A model generated the notes under the pieces. That model did no database searches. It was given only the letters and a program-made list of their open reading frames with translations, and had not been told where the DNA came from. The position numbers and the translations under genes were made by a program. Shown here piece by piece: positions 18,286 through 27,330 of a DNA stretch of 33,860 bases (its first letter is position 1; each line of letters starts with the position of its first letter). This stretch comes from Thermomicrobiales bacterium (lineage in GTDB: Bacteria; Chloroflexota; Chloroflexia; Thermomicrobiales; CADCWN01), in contig JAUJMV010000014.1 of assembly GCA_030446685.1 (NCBI GenBank), positions 120,978 to 154,837 of the forward strand, written 5' to 3'.

Positions 18286-19521
18286 ATGAAGTGCTCTTCC
18301 AGCGCTGCGCGGCATCGATGTCCACAAACGCACCGTGGTCTGCCGGATCGTCCTGACTGACGACGGCGAATGGCGGCGCGAGACCCGCACCTACGGCACG
18401 ACCAGCGAGGATTTGCTCCGCCTGTCCGACTGGCTGACGGCGGGCGACTGCACCCATGTGGGTTGAGAGCACCGGGGAGTTCTGGAAGCCGGTGTTCAAC
18501 ATCCTGGGAGGGAGCTTCGAGGTCTGGCTCCTCAACGCCCAGCGTCCGCCGTCCCGGGGCGCAAGACCGATGCGCGACGCCGAGTGGATCGCTGAGCTCC
18601 TGCGCCACGGGCTGGTGCAGCCGAGCTTCATCCCGCCGCGCCACCAGCGCGAGCGAGCTGACGCGCCAGCGTACCAACTTCGTGCGCGGCCGGGCGACGC
18701 TGGTCAATCGGGTGCAGAAGGTGCTGGAGAGCACCAACCTGAAGCTCACCGCCGTGGTCAGCAACGTCGCGGGGGTCTCAGCGCGCCATCCTCGCCGCCC
18801 TGCTCGATGGGGAGGAAGACGACGGTACGACCTCGCCAAGGCGTTGCGCAAGAAGCGCGACCAGCTGGAGCGGGCGCCGGCGGCCGGCTCCAGCCGCACC
18901 ACCGCTTCCTCGCTGACCGAGCTGCTCGCGCAGATCGACGGCTCGACGAGACGATCGCGCGCTTCGACGCGGAGATCGCCATGAGCGCGGTCAACGAGGC
19001 CGAGGACGTCGTCGAGCTCCTGGACACCATCCCCGGGATCGGCCGCGCGATGGCGGAGCTGCTGGTCGCCGAGGTCGGCCTGGACATGCGCAGCCCCACG
19101 CCCGCCCACCTGGCCGCGTGGGCGGGCGTCGCCCCCGGCAGCAACGAGAGCGCCGGGCGACAGCGCCTGGCCGGACGCGCAAGGGCAACGCCTGGCTGAA
19201 GACCGCGTTGGTCCAGGCAGCACGGCGCGGATGAAAGGACGGCCTCGCCGCGCAGTACCAGCGTCGCCGCCCGGCGTGGCGCGTAAAGCGGCGATTATGG
19301 CGGTCGCCCACCGCCTCCTGATCATTGCCTACCACGTCATCACCGCCCGCCGCGAGCCGTATCGCGAGCTCGGGGCCGACTACCTGAGCGCCGACGACCT
19401 GCGGCGGCCGTGGACCGGTTGGTGCGGGCGGCTGTGGCAGCTGGGGGTCGAGGTGACGGTCAGCGCTGGTGCGCCGAGCGTCGTACCCCCAGCAGACCGG
19501 CTACTCGCCGCGACACCTTAG
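18286..19521 (+). pseudogene. IS110-family transposase (copy C), frameshifted
   Basis: Tandem copy of the copy B recombinase; most of the sequence is the same but with its own indels. Readable blocks: GIDVHKRTVVCRIV region (18308 on, several slips), VESTGEFWKPVFNILGGSFEVWLLNAQ, RDAEWIAELLRHGLVQPSFIPPR, then VQKVLESTNLKLTAVVSNVAGVSA, LRKKRDQLERA, NEAEDVVELLDTIPGIGRAMAELLVAEVGLD (better preserved than in B), HLAAWAGVAPGSNESAGRQR, and AIMAVAHRLLIIAYHVITARREPYRELGADYLSADDL. Copies B and C are damaged at different places, so the lesions arose after the duplication, or are sequencing errors. The right border motif GACACCTTAGGACGG ends at about 19526. Confidence 0.8.
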
Positions 19522-19543
19522 GACGGTAATTTGCAGGAGAGCG

Positions 19544-19591
19544 TCACATCCACCAAGTTCGCGCCGGGGAGCGGGCGCTGATAGGTTGTGG
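19544..19591. repeat. 47-bp direct repeat, right copy
   Basis: Second copy of the repeat at 15114-15160, starting 18 bases after the right-border motif of IS110 copy C. Beyond it the sequence diverges from the left copy. Confidence 0.85.
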
Positions 19592-19638
19592 CGGGCCGCT
19601 TATGGTGGGGGGCTGCTGGCATGGTGTGCTGACCTGAC

Positions 19639-21150
19639 TCAGCGGCGGGCAACTGGCCGCTTCCCGGCGAGTAGGTCGGCTATCGTCAGGATTTGCAGAC
19701 GCGGATACCGCCCCAACGCGGGGATTCGTAGGTGCCCGCGCTCGCCGCCTCGCGGCGCATCTCGCGCGCTCGCGGGTGGAAGCGGTAATCAACGCAACTG
19801 AGTGGCGCCCCCTCGCGCTCAATGGCGCCACGCAATTCGCGGATATGGTTCGACGGGATCGGCCCGGACTTGACCGGAGAAGACCACTTCTTTGAGGTAG
19901 CCCGTATCCTCGTCATCGAAGGCGAGCCGCCCGTCGATGCCGCGATCCGCGCCCTTTTCCTCCGTGGGTCGCGCGCCGACCAAGCCCAATGCCCACCATT
20001 GGAACTGGTAGCGATCGGTATTCGCGAGTACCGTGGCATCCTCTAGCGTCTCCGGTTCGCCTACGGCTCGGGGCCGTTCCCGGCCCAAACATCGTATCGA
20101 GCCGATTGCGAATGACGGCCATCGCCGCGTAGGTGCATATCGATGTCGATCCAGCGCGCCGATGGCTCGCCTCAGCCGCCACCACAACGGTGCCGCAACC
20201 GCAGAAAGCATCGAGAATCACGTCGCCTCGTTGCTGCTCGCCTCGATGATTCGTTCCAGCAACGCGAGCGGCTTCTGGGTCGGGTAGCCCAGCGCTCCGC
20301 GCCGACCGGGTTGATACGATCGATGTCATCCCAGAAGTCGGGGACCACCTTCCCCTTCAATTCGTCTCGGTAGCGTTTGTACTCGCGGCATGGTGCCGCG
20401 CGGGGGCCAGTAGATACGCCCCGCGGCATCCAGTTCGTCGAGATGGTCAACGGTGAACTTCCACCATCTCGTTATGGGATCGATGCTGCACCAGGGAACG
20501 CCTGATCGCCCGTTCCGCGTGCCTGCTGCGCAGAGGTCCGCCTTTGCCAGTAAAGCCGCCCATCGCCATCATCGAAACGATAATACTTGTCCAGGTACGC
20601 ATCCTCGTATCCCGAGCGCGGATCATTCCACAATGAATTGCTGCGACTTGCTGTAGTACAGGATCACATCATGGACGGGGCGAACTTCTTGGCTCCGCTG
20701 CGGGCGGTCGTGCGCTTCCACATAATTTCATTCCGGAACTGCGCCGGGCCGTAGATCGCATCCAGCACGATTTTCAGATAGTGGCTCGCCGCCGGGTCGC
20801 CATGAAGGTAAAAGAACCCGTCGATTTCAGTACGCGATGCAACCTGACCAATCGGGGCCATCATCGCCAGATAGGCGAGCATATCGCTCGTGCCGAGTAG
20901 CTGACGAAAGGCCCGAACTGCTTGCGCCACCTTCCGCCCGCCAGAAGCGATCAGTTCGTCATAGGCAAGGCTCGACGCCTCATCCCACCGCCACGTATCC
21001 GTGAATACCTTCATCTGCCCGGCGGCACGAGCGCCATTCTGCTCTTTGAACAGGATATTGTAGTTGGCGTTGCTGTTGAAGGGCGGATCGTTGTAGATGA
21101 GATCGACGCTCATATCCTTGACTCCAGTGTCTCGCAACTCGCTGCCGCCG
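19639..21150 (-). pseudogene. DNA methyltransferase fused to Mrr-like nuclease domain, truncated and frameshifted
   Basis: Beta-class N6-adenine/N4-cytosine DNA methyltransferase. It enters homology at MSVDLIYNDPPFNSNANYNILFKE (motif IV DPPF) with only a few residues before it, so about 30 N-terminal residues are lost at the 21150 boundary. Then FLLHGDPAASHYLKIVLDAI-like DGFFYLHGDPAASHYLKI, EIMWKRTTARS, later [61 protein letters not shown] (motifs X and I). The C-terminus has GADRGIDGRLAFDDE and EVVFSGQVKSG, a PD-(D/E)xK pattern of Mrr type, then EREGAPL, REMRREAASAGTYESPRWG and ILTIADLLAGKRPVARR. At least six frame changes. GC content is visibly lower than the surroundings, pointing to transfer. 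Confidence 0.75.
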
Positions 21151-22017
21151 CGCCGCCCGGCCGTGCCCCCGCACCGGCCGGGGCACCGGCGCAGACCGCG
21201 CGGCGGCGTTGCCCCCACCGGCCCGTGCGGGGAGATGGCCGGTCACCGCCGCTTTTCGCGGCCGGCGCGCCGGGAAGGGTAGTCGTGCGGGAACGGGGGC
21301 GCGAGCCGCCGCCGGCGGCGGCCGGGCGGAGGGGCGCGGCCGCGGAGGAGGGCACGGCCCCGGCGAGGTGGGCGCGCCTGGGCAGGCGCCGGCAGGTCTC
21401 GGGGGCGCGTGACGCACCAGGGGCCGCGCCGCGCCTCTGCTCGGCCGCGCGGGGAGCCGCCCGCCGGCCAGCGGTCGGCGGAGCAGCCCCCGCGCCGCGC
21501 GCGGTGCCAGCGGCAGCGGGGTGGCGCGGAGCGCGGCCCCGCCGCGGGCGCGGGGTCGTGGATGGCGGCGCCGGCGGCGGTGGGGGCTGTCGGCGCCGGC
21601 GGCGGGGCGCACCGGGGCGGCCCAGGCCGCCGCCCGGGCCGCCACCCGGTCCGGCGGCGGGGGCGGGGATAGCGCGCCCCCGGGGCGCGCCTGCCGGCGG
21701 GCGGTGGCGGCCCGCCGAAGGGGGCGTTTCGCCGCCCGGCCACGTGGCGCGCGGCCCCTTCCCCTGCAGCAGTGCCAGCCCGAAGCCGGCGGCCAGCACC
21801 AGCACGTCGTCGGCCGCGCACCGGCGCACGGGCCTCCCGCACCAGCAGGCGCGCGGCGCGGCAGGCGGGGGCGGCGGCAGCCGCGCGGCCGGGACGCCCG
21901 CGGCAGTGCTCGGCGCCGCGGCCCGCCGCCGCCGGCCCGCGCCACCGGGCCGAGCGGGGCGCGCTGCCGGGGCCGCCAGGGCCCGCCACGCTGACCGCGG
22001 CCGGGTGGTACCGCTGC
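21150..22017. other. Extreme-GC block, no gene recognised
   Basis: Almost no A or T: three sampled 60-base lines each have 7 A/T (about 88% GC), against about 63% in the methyltransferase next to it. All frames are open by composition, so long ORFs mean nothing. The most protein-like piece is on the minus strand (about 21740-21830), DDVLVLAAGFGLALLQGKG, a possible membrane segment. No family is recognised. It ends abruptly at the IS6 left end. Confidence 0.6.
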
Positions 22018-22836
22018 GGGTATTGTCAACTTACGATGTGGCGGGTAAGCGGTGAGAGTGTGAGGGCGCGCTCCAATAGGAGGTGCCGCTCGTCAGGTAT
22101 CGCTGGGGTGCCGGTGACGGCGCGCCAGGTCGCGGCGCGCGTTGCGGGTCTGGCGGTAGTCGGCGGCGGGCAGGCGATGGCGGCGGGGCGGAAATGGTTC
22201 GCGATCGGGCCGGGCGAGGAAGCGTTGCGCGTGCCCGGTGATTTGAACCGCCGCATCCGTCGCTCGCGTTCCCGCGTCGGTTGGTGAGTTCTCCGCACGG
22301 TTGTTCAACCCCTGTGCCGCCGGTGCTCGACACTTGGCAACACCGCGCTTCGCCGCGCCGTAGCTCGCCAGCTTGTCGGTGATGACGACGCGCGGGACAT
22401 ACCGCAAGCCTTCAGCAGCTTGCGAAAGAACTTCACCGCCGCCCGCTTGTCGCGCTGCGCCTGCACGAGGATATCGAGCACGCGCCCGTCCTGATCGACC
22501 GCCCGCCACAGGTAATGCTGCGCAACTGCTGATCTGGATGAACACCTCGTCCAGGTGCCACTTGTCCGGCCGCGGCTTGCTGCCGGCGCAAGGCGTTGGC
22601 ATAAGGCTGGTTGAACTTCAGGCTCCAGCGGCGGATCGTTTCGTAGGTCACGATCACGCCGCGCTCCGCCAGTAACCTTCACGTCCCGATAGCTCAGCGC
22701 AAACCGGAAATACAGCCAGATGGCGTAGCTGATGATCTCCGGCGTAGCGATAGCCGGCGTAGGTCAGGCGTAACTTCATCTCTCATGCCGGCAGTATCGC
22801 ACGCCAATTACGCCTGCTCGTAAGTTGACAATACCC
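22018..22836 (-). mobile_element. IS6-family insertion sequence with intact TIRs
   Basis: An 819-bp element, the usual size for IS6/IS26 relatives. The ends GGTATTGTCAACTTACGA (22019-22036) and TCGTAAGTTGACAATACC (22818-22835) are perfect 18-bp inverted repeats, extendable by one base. No 8-bp target duplication is found in the flanks (ACCGCTGC left; different on the right), so it may have moved by a replicative or homologous event that changed one flank. Confidence 0.88.
22085..22790 (-). pseudogene. IS6-family transposase, frameshifted
   Basis: DDE transposase. Blocks in order: a start near LRLTYAGYRYAGDHQLRHLAVFPVCAELS (about 22780), IVTYETIRRWSLKFNQPYANALRR, KWHLDEVFIQI with the first Asp, LWRAVDQDGRVLDILVQAQRDKRAAVKFFRKLLK with the second region, PRVVITDKLASYGAAKR with the Asp of VITD, GLNNRAENSHQPTRERERRMRRFKSPG with the catalytic Glu in NRAENS, then RFLARPDREPFPPRRHRLPAADYRQTRNARRDLA. 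At least four frame changes split them. The order and spacing are normal, so this is one recently broken or mis-sequenced gene. Confidence 0.8.
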
Positions 22837-22856
22837 CCCGGCGCACGTTCCCGCGC

Positions 22857-23997
22857 CCAGGGGCATCCCCCTTCACGGCGACGACCCCCGCACTCGCGCT
22901 GACGCCGGACGACTGGCGGCTGCTCGACCTGATCGCGCGGCACCCGTTCTGCCCCTGGCGGGCGCGGCGACGGCGCTCGGCCGGGGGAGGGCGAGGTGCG
23001 GCGTCGCCGGGGGAGGCTGCGCGACCTGAGCCTAGTGCGGCCGCTCGGTCGGCGCGACCTGGGCCGGGACTGGGCCGACCGGGCGGGGCTGGAGCTGGCC
23101 GAGGCCACACTCGCGGGGCTGCGGGCCGTCGCGGGCCGCCACGACCTCGCGCTCGGCGCGGCGGTCGCGCAGCTGGGCTCGCCGGCGGCCTGGAGGCGCC
23201 GGTCGGGCAGCGCGCGATCCTCCTCCGCAACCTGGCCCACACCCTCGGCGCGGACGCGGTCTTCGTGGCCTTCCACGCCGGTGCCGCCGCGGCGCGCCGG
23301 GCGGGCGGCCCGGAGGACGGGGCCCTGGTCGCCTGGGAGGGGGCGCAGCCTGCGCCCAGGGGCAGGTCCAGCCCGACGGCTACGGCGTCTACCGCCGGGC
23401 GGGACGGCGAGTCGGCTTCTTCCTGGAGTACGACCGCGGGCTGGCCGGGCTGCCCGCGTCAGCTTGCAAGTTCGGCGCCTACGGGCGCTGGCTCGACCGG
23501 GGGCGCTGGCGGCGCGACTACGCGGGCTTCCCGACGATCCTGGTGGTGATGGAGACGCAAACCGTCGCCTGGGAAGCGGGGCAGTCGCGCGAGGCGTGGC
23601 GGGCCGCACAGGCGTCCGAGGAGCTCGCGGCGGTCGAGCGGGTGGCGTCGGCGGTGCGCCGGGCGGAAAGCGCCCGTGCCGCCGCTCGTGCCACGCCGCT
23701 GCCGGTGTTGCTGACGACGACGGGGCTCATGCACGGCGACCCCTGGGTCCGGGTGGCGCGATCTGGGCCGCGCCCGCGACGCCCCACGACCGGCGCCACT
23801 GGCTCTCCTGGCCTGCCGACGCCGATCGCCCCATCCGTCGGCCGCTCGGGGGCGCGGGGGCCGACGAGAACCGACGAGCCCCGCGCGATGGGGCGACTGC
23901 GGGTACCTGCTCCCTCGCCCTCGCGGAGCGGGGACACGACGCCGAGCGTCGCCGGGGAAGGCCGGAGCCGAGGGGAAGGTTGGCGATAACCCTGTAG
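22857..23997 (+). pseudogene. Replication-relaxation family protein, frameshifted
   Basis: Matches the replication-relaxation family (Replic_Relax), winged-helix proteins of plasmids and integrative elements thought to act in replication or mobilisation. Readable: TPDDWRLLDLIARHPFCPW (N-terminal helix-turn-helix), VRRRRGRLRDLSLVRPLGRRDLG, GLELAEATLAGLRAVAGRHDL, AILLRNLAHTLGADAVFVAFHAGAAAARR, GYGVYRRAGRRVGFFLEYDRGLAGL, FGAYGRWLDRGRWRRDYAGFPTILVVMETQ, LPVLLTTTGLMHGDPWGPGGAIW. About five frame changes. The family call rests on the FFLEYDRG and YxRWLxxGRWRRDFxxFPTxLVVT pattern. It starts 20 bases from the IS6 right end, so the IS may have removed its promoter. Its end at 23997 is the last in-frame stop. 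Confidence 0.65.
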
Positions 23998-24317
23998 CCC
24001 CGCCTCGCTGCCTGGGAAGTTCCAGCGCAGATCGGGGAAAGGACCGGTCGCGACAATGGGGGCACTGCCACGGTCGACGGCGAGGACCGGGGTGCCGATC
24101 GCCGAGCGATCTTCGTGGTGGGAAACGTAACGGCCGGATCAAGCGGGGTAAACGCCACGCCTTTTCCGGCACATGGTGGCTCGATCCGCCGGCGGGACGC
24201 TGTCTGGGCAGCCGGGCTGACCACCGGCTTGTTGTCGGTCCCGCCCCGCGCCGATTCGGGGGTCCGTTGCACCTCCCCGCCGTGACCGGCCGTTGACGCG
24301 CAGCAGGGAAGGAGCGA
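23998..24317. other. 320-base gap before the excisionase, nothing recognised
   Basis: Moderate GC sequence with no convincing gene. It could hold a promoter or transfer origin of the integrated element, but no clear hairpin pair, -10 or nick motif was seen. Confidence 0.4.
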
Positions 24318-24535
24318 ATGATGGGGAAGGCGGCGAACGTACAGCCGGAGGTGGCGGCCGACACGCGGTTGCTGCTGACGGTCGAGGAGGTCGCCGAGCG
24401 CCTGGCGATCGGGAAGACGCTCGCGTGGGAACTGGTCTGGAGCGGCAAGCTGCCGAGCGTGCGAATCGGGCGGTGCGTTCGGGTGCCGCTCGGGGCGCTG
24501 GAGGCGTGGATCGCCGAGCGGACGGAAGGTATCGG

Positions 24536-24539
<4 letters not shown>
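24318..24539 (+). CDS. Excisionase-like helix-turn-helix protein
   Basis: A 73-residue protein of the MerR-like/excisionase (HTH_17) DNA-binding family. LLTVEEVAERLAIGKTLAWELVWSGKLPSVRIGRCVRVPLGALEAWIAER shows the helix-turn-helix (VEEVAERLAIGKT), the wing (VRIGRCVRVP) and the closing helix LEAWIAER. It would steer the integrase toward excision by binding arm sites. Start: ATG 24318 or the adjacent ATG 24321, with GGAAGGAG 6-9 bases upstream. Its stop overlaps the integrase start (ATGAG), so the two are translationally coupled. Intact, unlike its neighbours. Confidence 0.85.
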
Positions 24540-25881
<1,342 letters not shown>

Positions 25882-25891
25882 TTCTAGGATG

Positions 25892-25920
25892 ACTATAGCA
25901 CAGCCATCCGGCGGATACAA
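25892..25920 (-). promoter_or_regulatory. Promoter of tRNA-Pro
   Basis: TTGTAT (25915-25920), 17 bases, TATAGT (25892-25897) on the minus strand, ending 11 bases before the tRNA. The -35 also forms the T-rich tail of the rplL terminator. Confidence 0.6.
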
Positions 25921-25923
25921 GGC

Positions 25924-25956
25924 GGCGCCCGCCCGGACCAGGGCGGGGCGGGCGCC
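25924..25956 (-). terminator. Terminator after rplL
   Basis: An 11-bp perfect stem GGCGCCCGCCC with GGGCGGGCGCC lies 10 bases past the rplL stop, followed on the minus strand by GCCTTGTAT. It closes the ribosomal-protein transcript, and no rpoB follows. Confidence 0.7.
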
Positions 25957-25965
25957 GCGACGGGG

Positions 25966-26361
25966 TTACTTGACCTCGGCCTTGGCGCCGGCCTCTTCCA
26001 GCCGGGTCTTGGCGGCGTTCGCCTCGTCCCGGCTCACGCCCTCCTTGATCGCCTTGGGCGCGGCCTCGACGAGGTCCTTGGCCTCCTTCAGTCCGAGGCT
26101 CGTCAACTCGCGGACGGCCTTGATGACCTGGATCTTCTGCGCGCCGATGTCGGTCAGCACGACGCTGAACTCGGTCTGCTCCTCCTCGGGGGCCGCCGCG
26201 GCGGCGCCGTCCCCGCCGCCGGCCGGCGCGACGCCGCCCATCATCACCGGCGCCGCCGCGGTCACGCCGAAGCGCTCCTCGAGCGCCTTGACCAGCTCGG
26301 ACAGCTCGAGCACGCTCATCTGCTCGATCGCCGCGATCATCTCGTCCCTGGAAATCGCCAC
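25966..26361 (-). CDS. rplL: Ribosomal protein bL12 (L7/L12)
   Basis: 131 residues, normal length. The N-terminal dimerisation helix binds L10 ([26 protein letters not shown]), followed by an Ala/Gly/Met-rich hinge ([19 protein letters not shown]) and the C-terminal factor-binding domain [39 protein letters not shown], with the conserved GLKEAKDLV helix that contacts EF-G and EF-Tu. It forms the ribosomal stalk. It lies 66 bases after rplJ, a gap with heptad-periodic sequence. RBS GGAAGGAGCGTGACCC is normal. It is the last gene of its transcript. Confidence 0.97.
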   Translation of the reverse strand: MAISRDEMIAAIEQMSVLELSELVKALEERFGVTAAAPVMMGGVAPAGGGDGAAAAAPEEEQTEFSVVLTDIGAQKIQVIKAVRELTSLGLKEAKDLVEAAPKAIKEGVSRDEANAAKTRLEEAGAKAEVK

Positions 26362-26408
26362 GGGTCACGCTCCTTCCCTCACGTCGCCGAACGCCAGCAC
26401 CATGCGGC

Positions 26409-26436
26409 GTTCGTCACTGGTCGTTCGTCAGTCGCC
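26409..26436. repeat. Heptad-periodic tract between rplJ and rplL
   Basis: GTTCGTC, ACTGGTC, GTTCGTC, AGTCGCC run in 7-base register and include the last codons of rplJ. Related units occur at 898-932 and 28110-28130. Confidence 0.5.
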
Positions 26437-26985
26437 CGCCGGGGCCTCCGCCGCCGCGCCGTCCGGCGCGCCGCCGAGTTGGTCGATCCGCGCCTGCAGC
26501 ACGTAGGCGAACTGGCGGATCGCCCCGCTCAGCACGCCGACCAGGCCGTAGAGCGGCGCCTGGATCTGACCGACCACCCGGCCGATCAGCACCTCGCGCG
26601 ACGGCAGCGCCGCGATCGCCGCCAGCCCGCCCTCGTCGACCAGCCGCTGCCCGACCAGGCCGCTGCGCACCCGGAGGATGCGCGAGGTGCGCGCGAAGTC
26701 GCCCACCGCCTTGGCCACGCTGACCGGGTCGTCATAGGAGACGATCAGCATCGTCGGCCCGGCCAGGCTCTCACTGAGCTGCTCCTGGCCGACCTGGCGC
26801 GCCGCCAGCGTCGCCAGCGTGTTCTTCGCCACGCGCGCGTCGCCATTGATGGCGCGCAGCGCCGTGCGGAAGCCCTGCAGGTCGCTCACCTTCAGCCCGC
26901 GGTAGTCGGCGACCACGGTCAGCGTCGCGCGCGAGAGCATCTCCTGCAGCTCCGCGACCTCGGCCACCTTCTTCGGTGTTGGCAT
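26428..26985 (-). CDS. rplJ: Ribosomal protein uL10
   Basis: 185 residues. Base of the ribosomal stalk, binding 23S rRNA and L12 dimers. Family blocks: the N-terminal rRNA-binding region MPTPKKVAEVAELQEMLSRATLTVVADYRGLKVSDLQGFR, RVAKNTLATLAAR, and the C-terminal helix that carries L12 dimers (LSGAIRQFAYVLQARIDQLGG), ending in an Ala-rich tail. The start at 26985 follows AAAGGGGGTGA. The gene has its own promoter, an L10 leader and an attenuator in the 345-base gap upstream, so it is probably autoregulated by L10-L12 separately from rplKA. Confidence 0.96.
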   Translation of the reverse strand: MPTPKKVAEVAELQEMLSRATLTVVADYRGLKVSDLQGFRTALRAINGDARVAKNTLATLAARQVGQEQLSESLAGPTMLIVSYDDPVSVAKAVGDFARTSRILRVRSGLVGQRLVDEGGLAAIAALPSREVLIGRVVGQIQAPLYGLVGVLSGAIRQFAYVLQARIDQLGGAPDGAAAEAPAGD

Positions 26986-27031
26986 CGATTCTCACCCCCT
27001 TTCCCGATCAACTGTGTCTCCGATGTGCCGG

Positions 27032-27069
27032 ACAAACAAAACTCCCCATGCCCGAGGAGGCACAGGGAG
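27032..27069 (-). terminator. Attenuator hairpin before rplJ
   Basis: On the minus strand CTCCCTGTGCC pairs with GGGCATGGGGAG (about 11 bp, two wobble pairs, loop of about 5) and is followed at once by TTTTGTTTGT. It sits between the L10 leader and rplJ, 47 bases before the start codon, the right place for transcription attenuation by L10. Confidence 0.6.
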
Positions 27070-27122
27070 CGAACGCCGCAAACGACCGGCTGGCGCCGCG
27101 CGTCTGGGGAATGCTGCCCGCT

Positions 27123-27195
27123 GGCCTCGGTCGGTCCTGATTAAGCGCGCCACGCTGTGACGGCGCGCGCCGACGGTCTACGGCAAGAGAGAGGG
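27123..27195 (-). promoter_or_regulatory. Ribosomal protein L10 leader
   Basis: The minus-strand RNA contains GCCGTAGACCGTCGGCGCGC near the 5' side and GCGCGCTTAATCAGGACCG followed by ACCGAGG on the 3' side. The GTAGACxGxxGGCG...CTTAAT...CCGAGG order matches the L10 leader that L10-(L12)4 binds to control rplJL in many bacteria. Confidence 0.7.
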
Positions 27196-27214
27196 CTGTT
27201 CACTTGTCGGGGGC

Positions 27215-27220
27215 AGTATA
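27215..27220 (-). promoter_or_regulatory. -10 element of the rplJL promoter
   Basis: TATACT on the minus strand lies about 20 bases before the L10 leader. The -35 is weak (TTCTCA at 17 bases). It would give the leader RNA its natural 5' end. Confidence 0.5.
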
Positions 27221-27233
27221 CCACGGCTTACGA

Positions 27234-27328
27234 GAATTGAGAATGGAGGGGTGAGGATTGAGAGAGGTGGCGCGGGGCCGCCAATAGCGATTCCCCGAAC
27301 TTCTCTCAATCCTCGCCCCTCCATCCCC
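27234..27328. repeat. Inverted heptad repeat between rplA and rplJ
   Basis: Left arm GAATTGA, GAATGGA, GGGGTGA, GGATTGA, GAGAGGT (27234-27268) and right arm TTCTCTC, AATCCTC, GCCCCTC, CATCCCC (27301-27328) are both 7-base periodic. They are reverse complements over 23 bases with one mismatch. It may form the transcript end of rplKA. Confidence 0.75.
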
Positions 27329-27330
27329 TG

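Noticed and set aside
17097-19325. A 742-codon minus-strand frame across IS110 copies B and C
   Set aside because: Its internal repetition only reflects the tandem IS copies; all IS110 motifs are on the plus strand.
21110-22029. Long frames in the extreme-GC block
   Set aside because: Stops are nearly impossible at this composition, so open frames carry no information, and no motif was found.
22241-22255. GATTTGAAC as a left att copy of tRNA-Pro
   Set aside because: Only nine bases match and they lie inside the IS6 transposase sequence.
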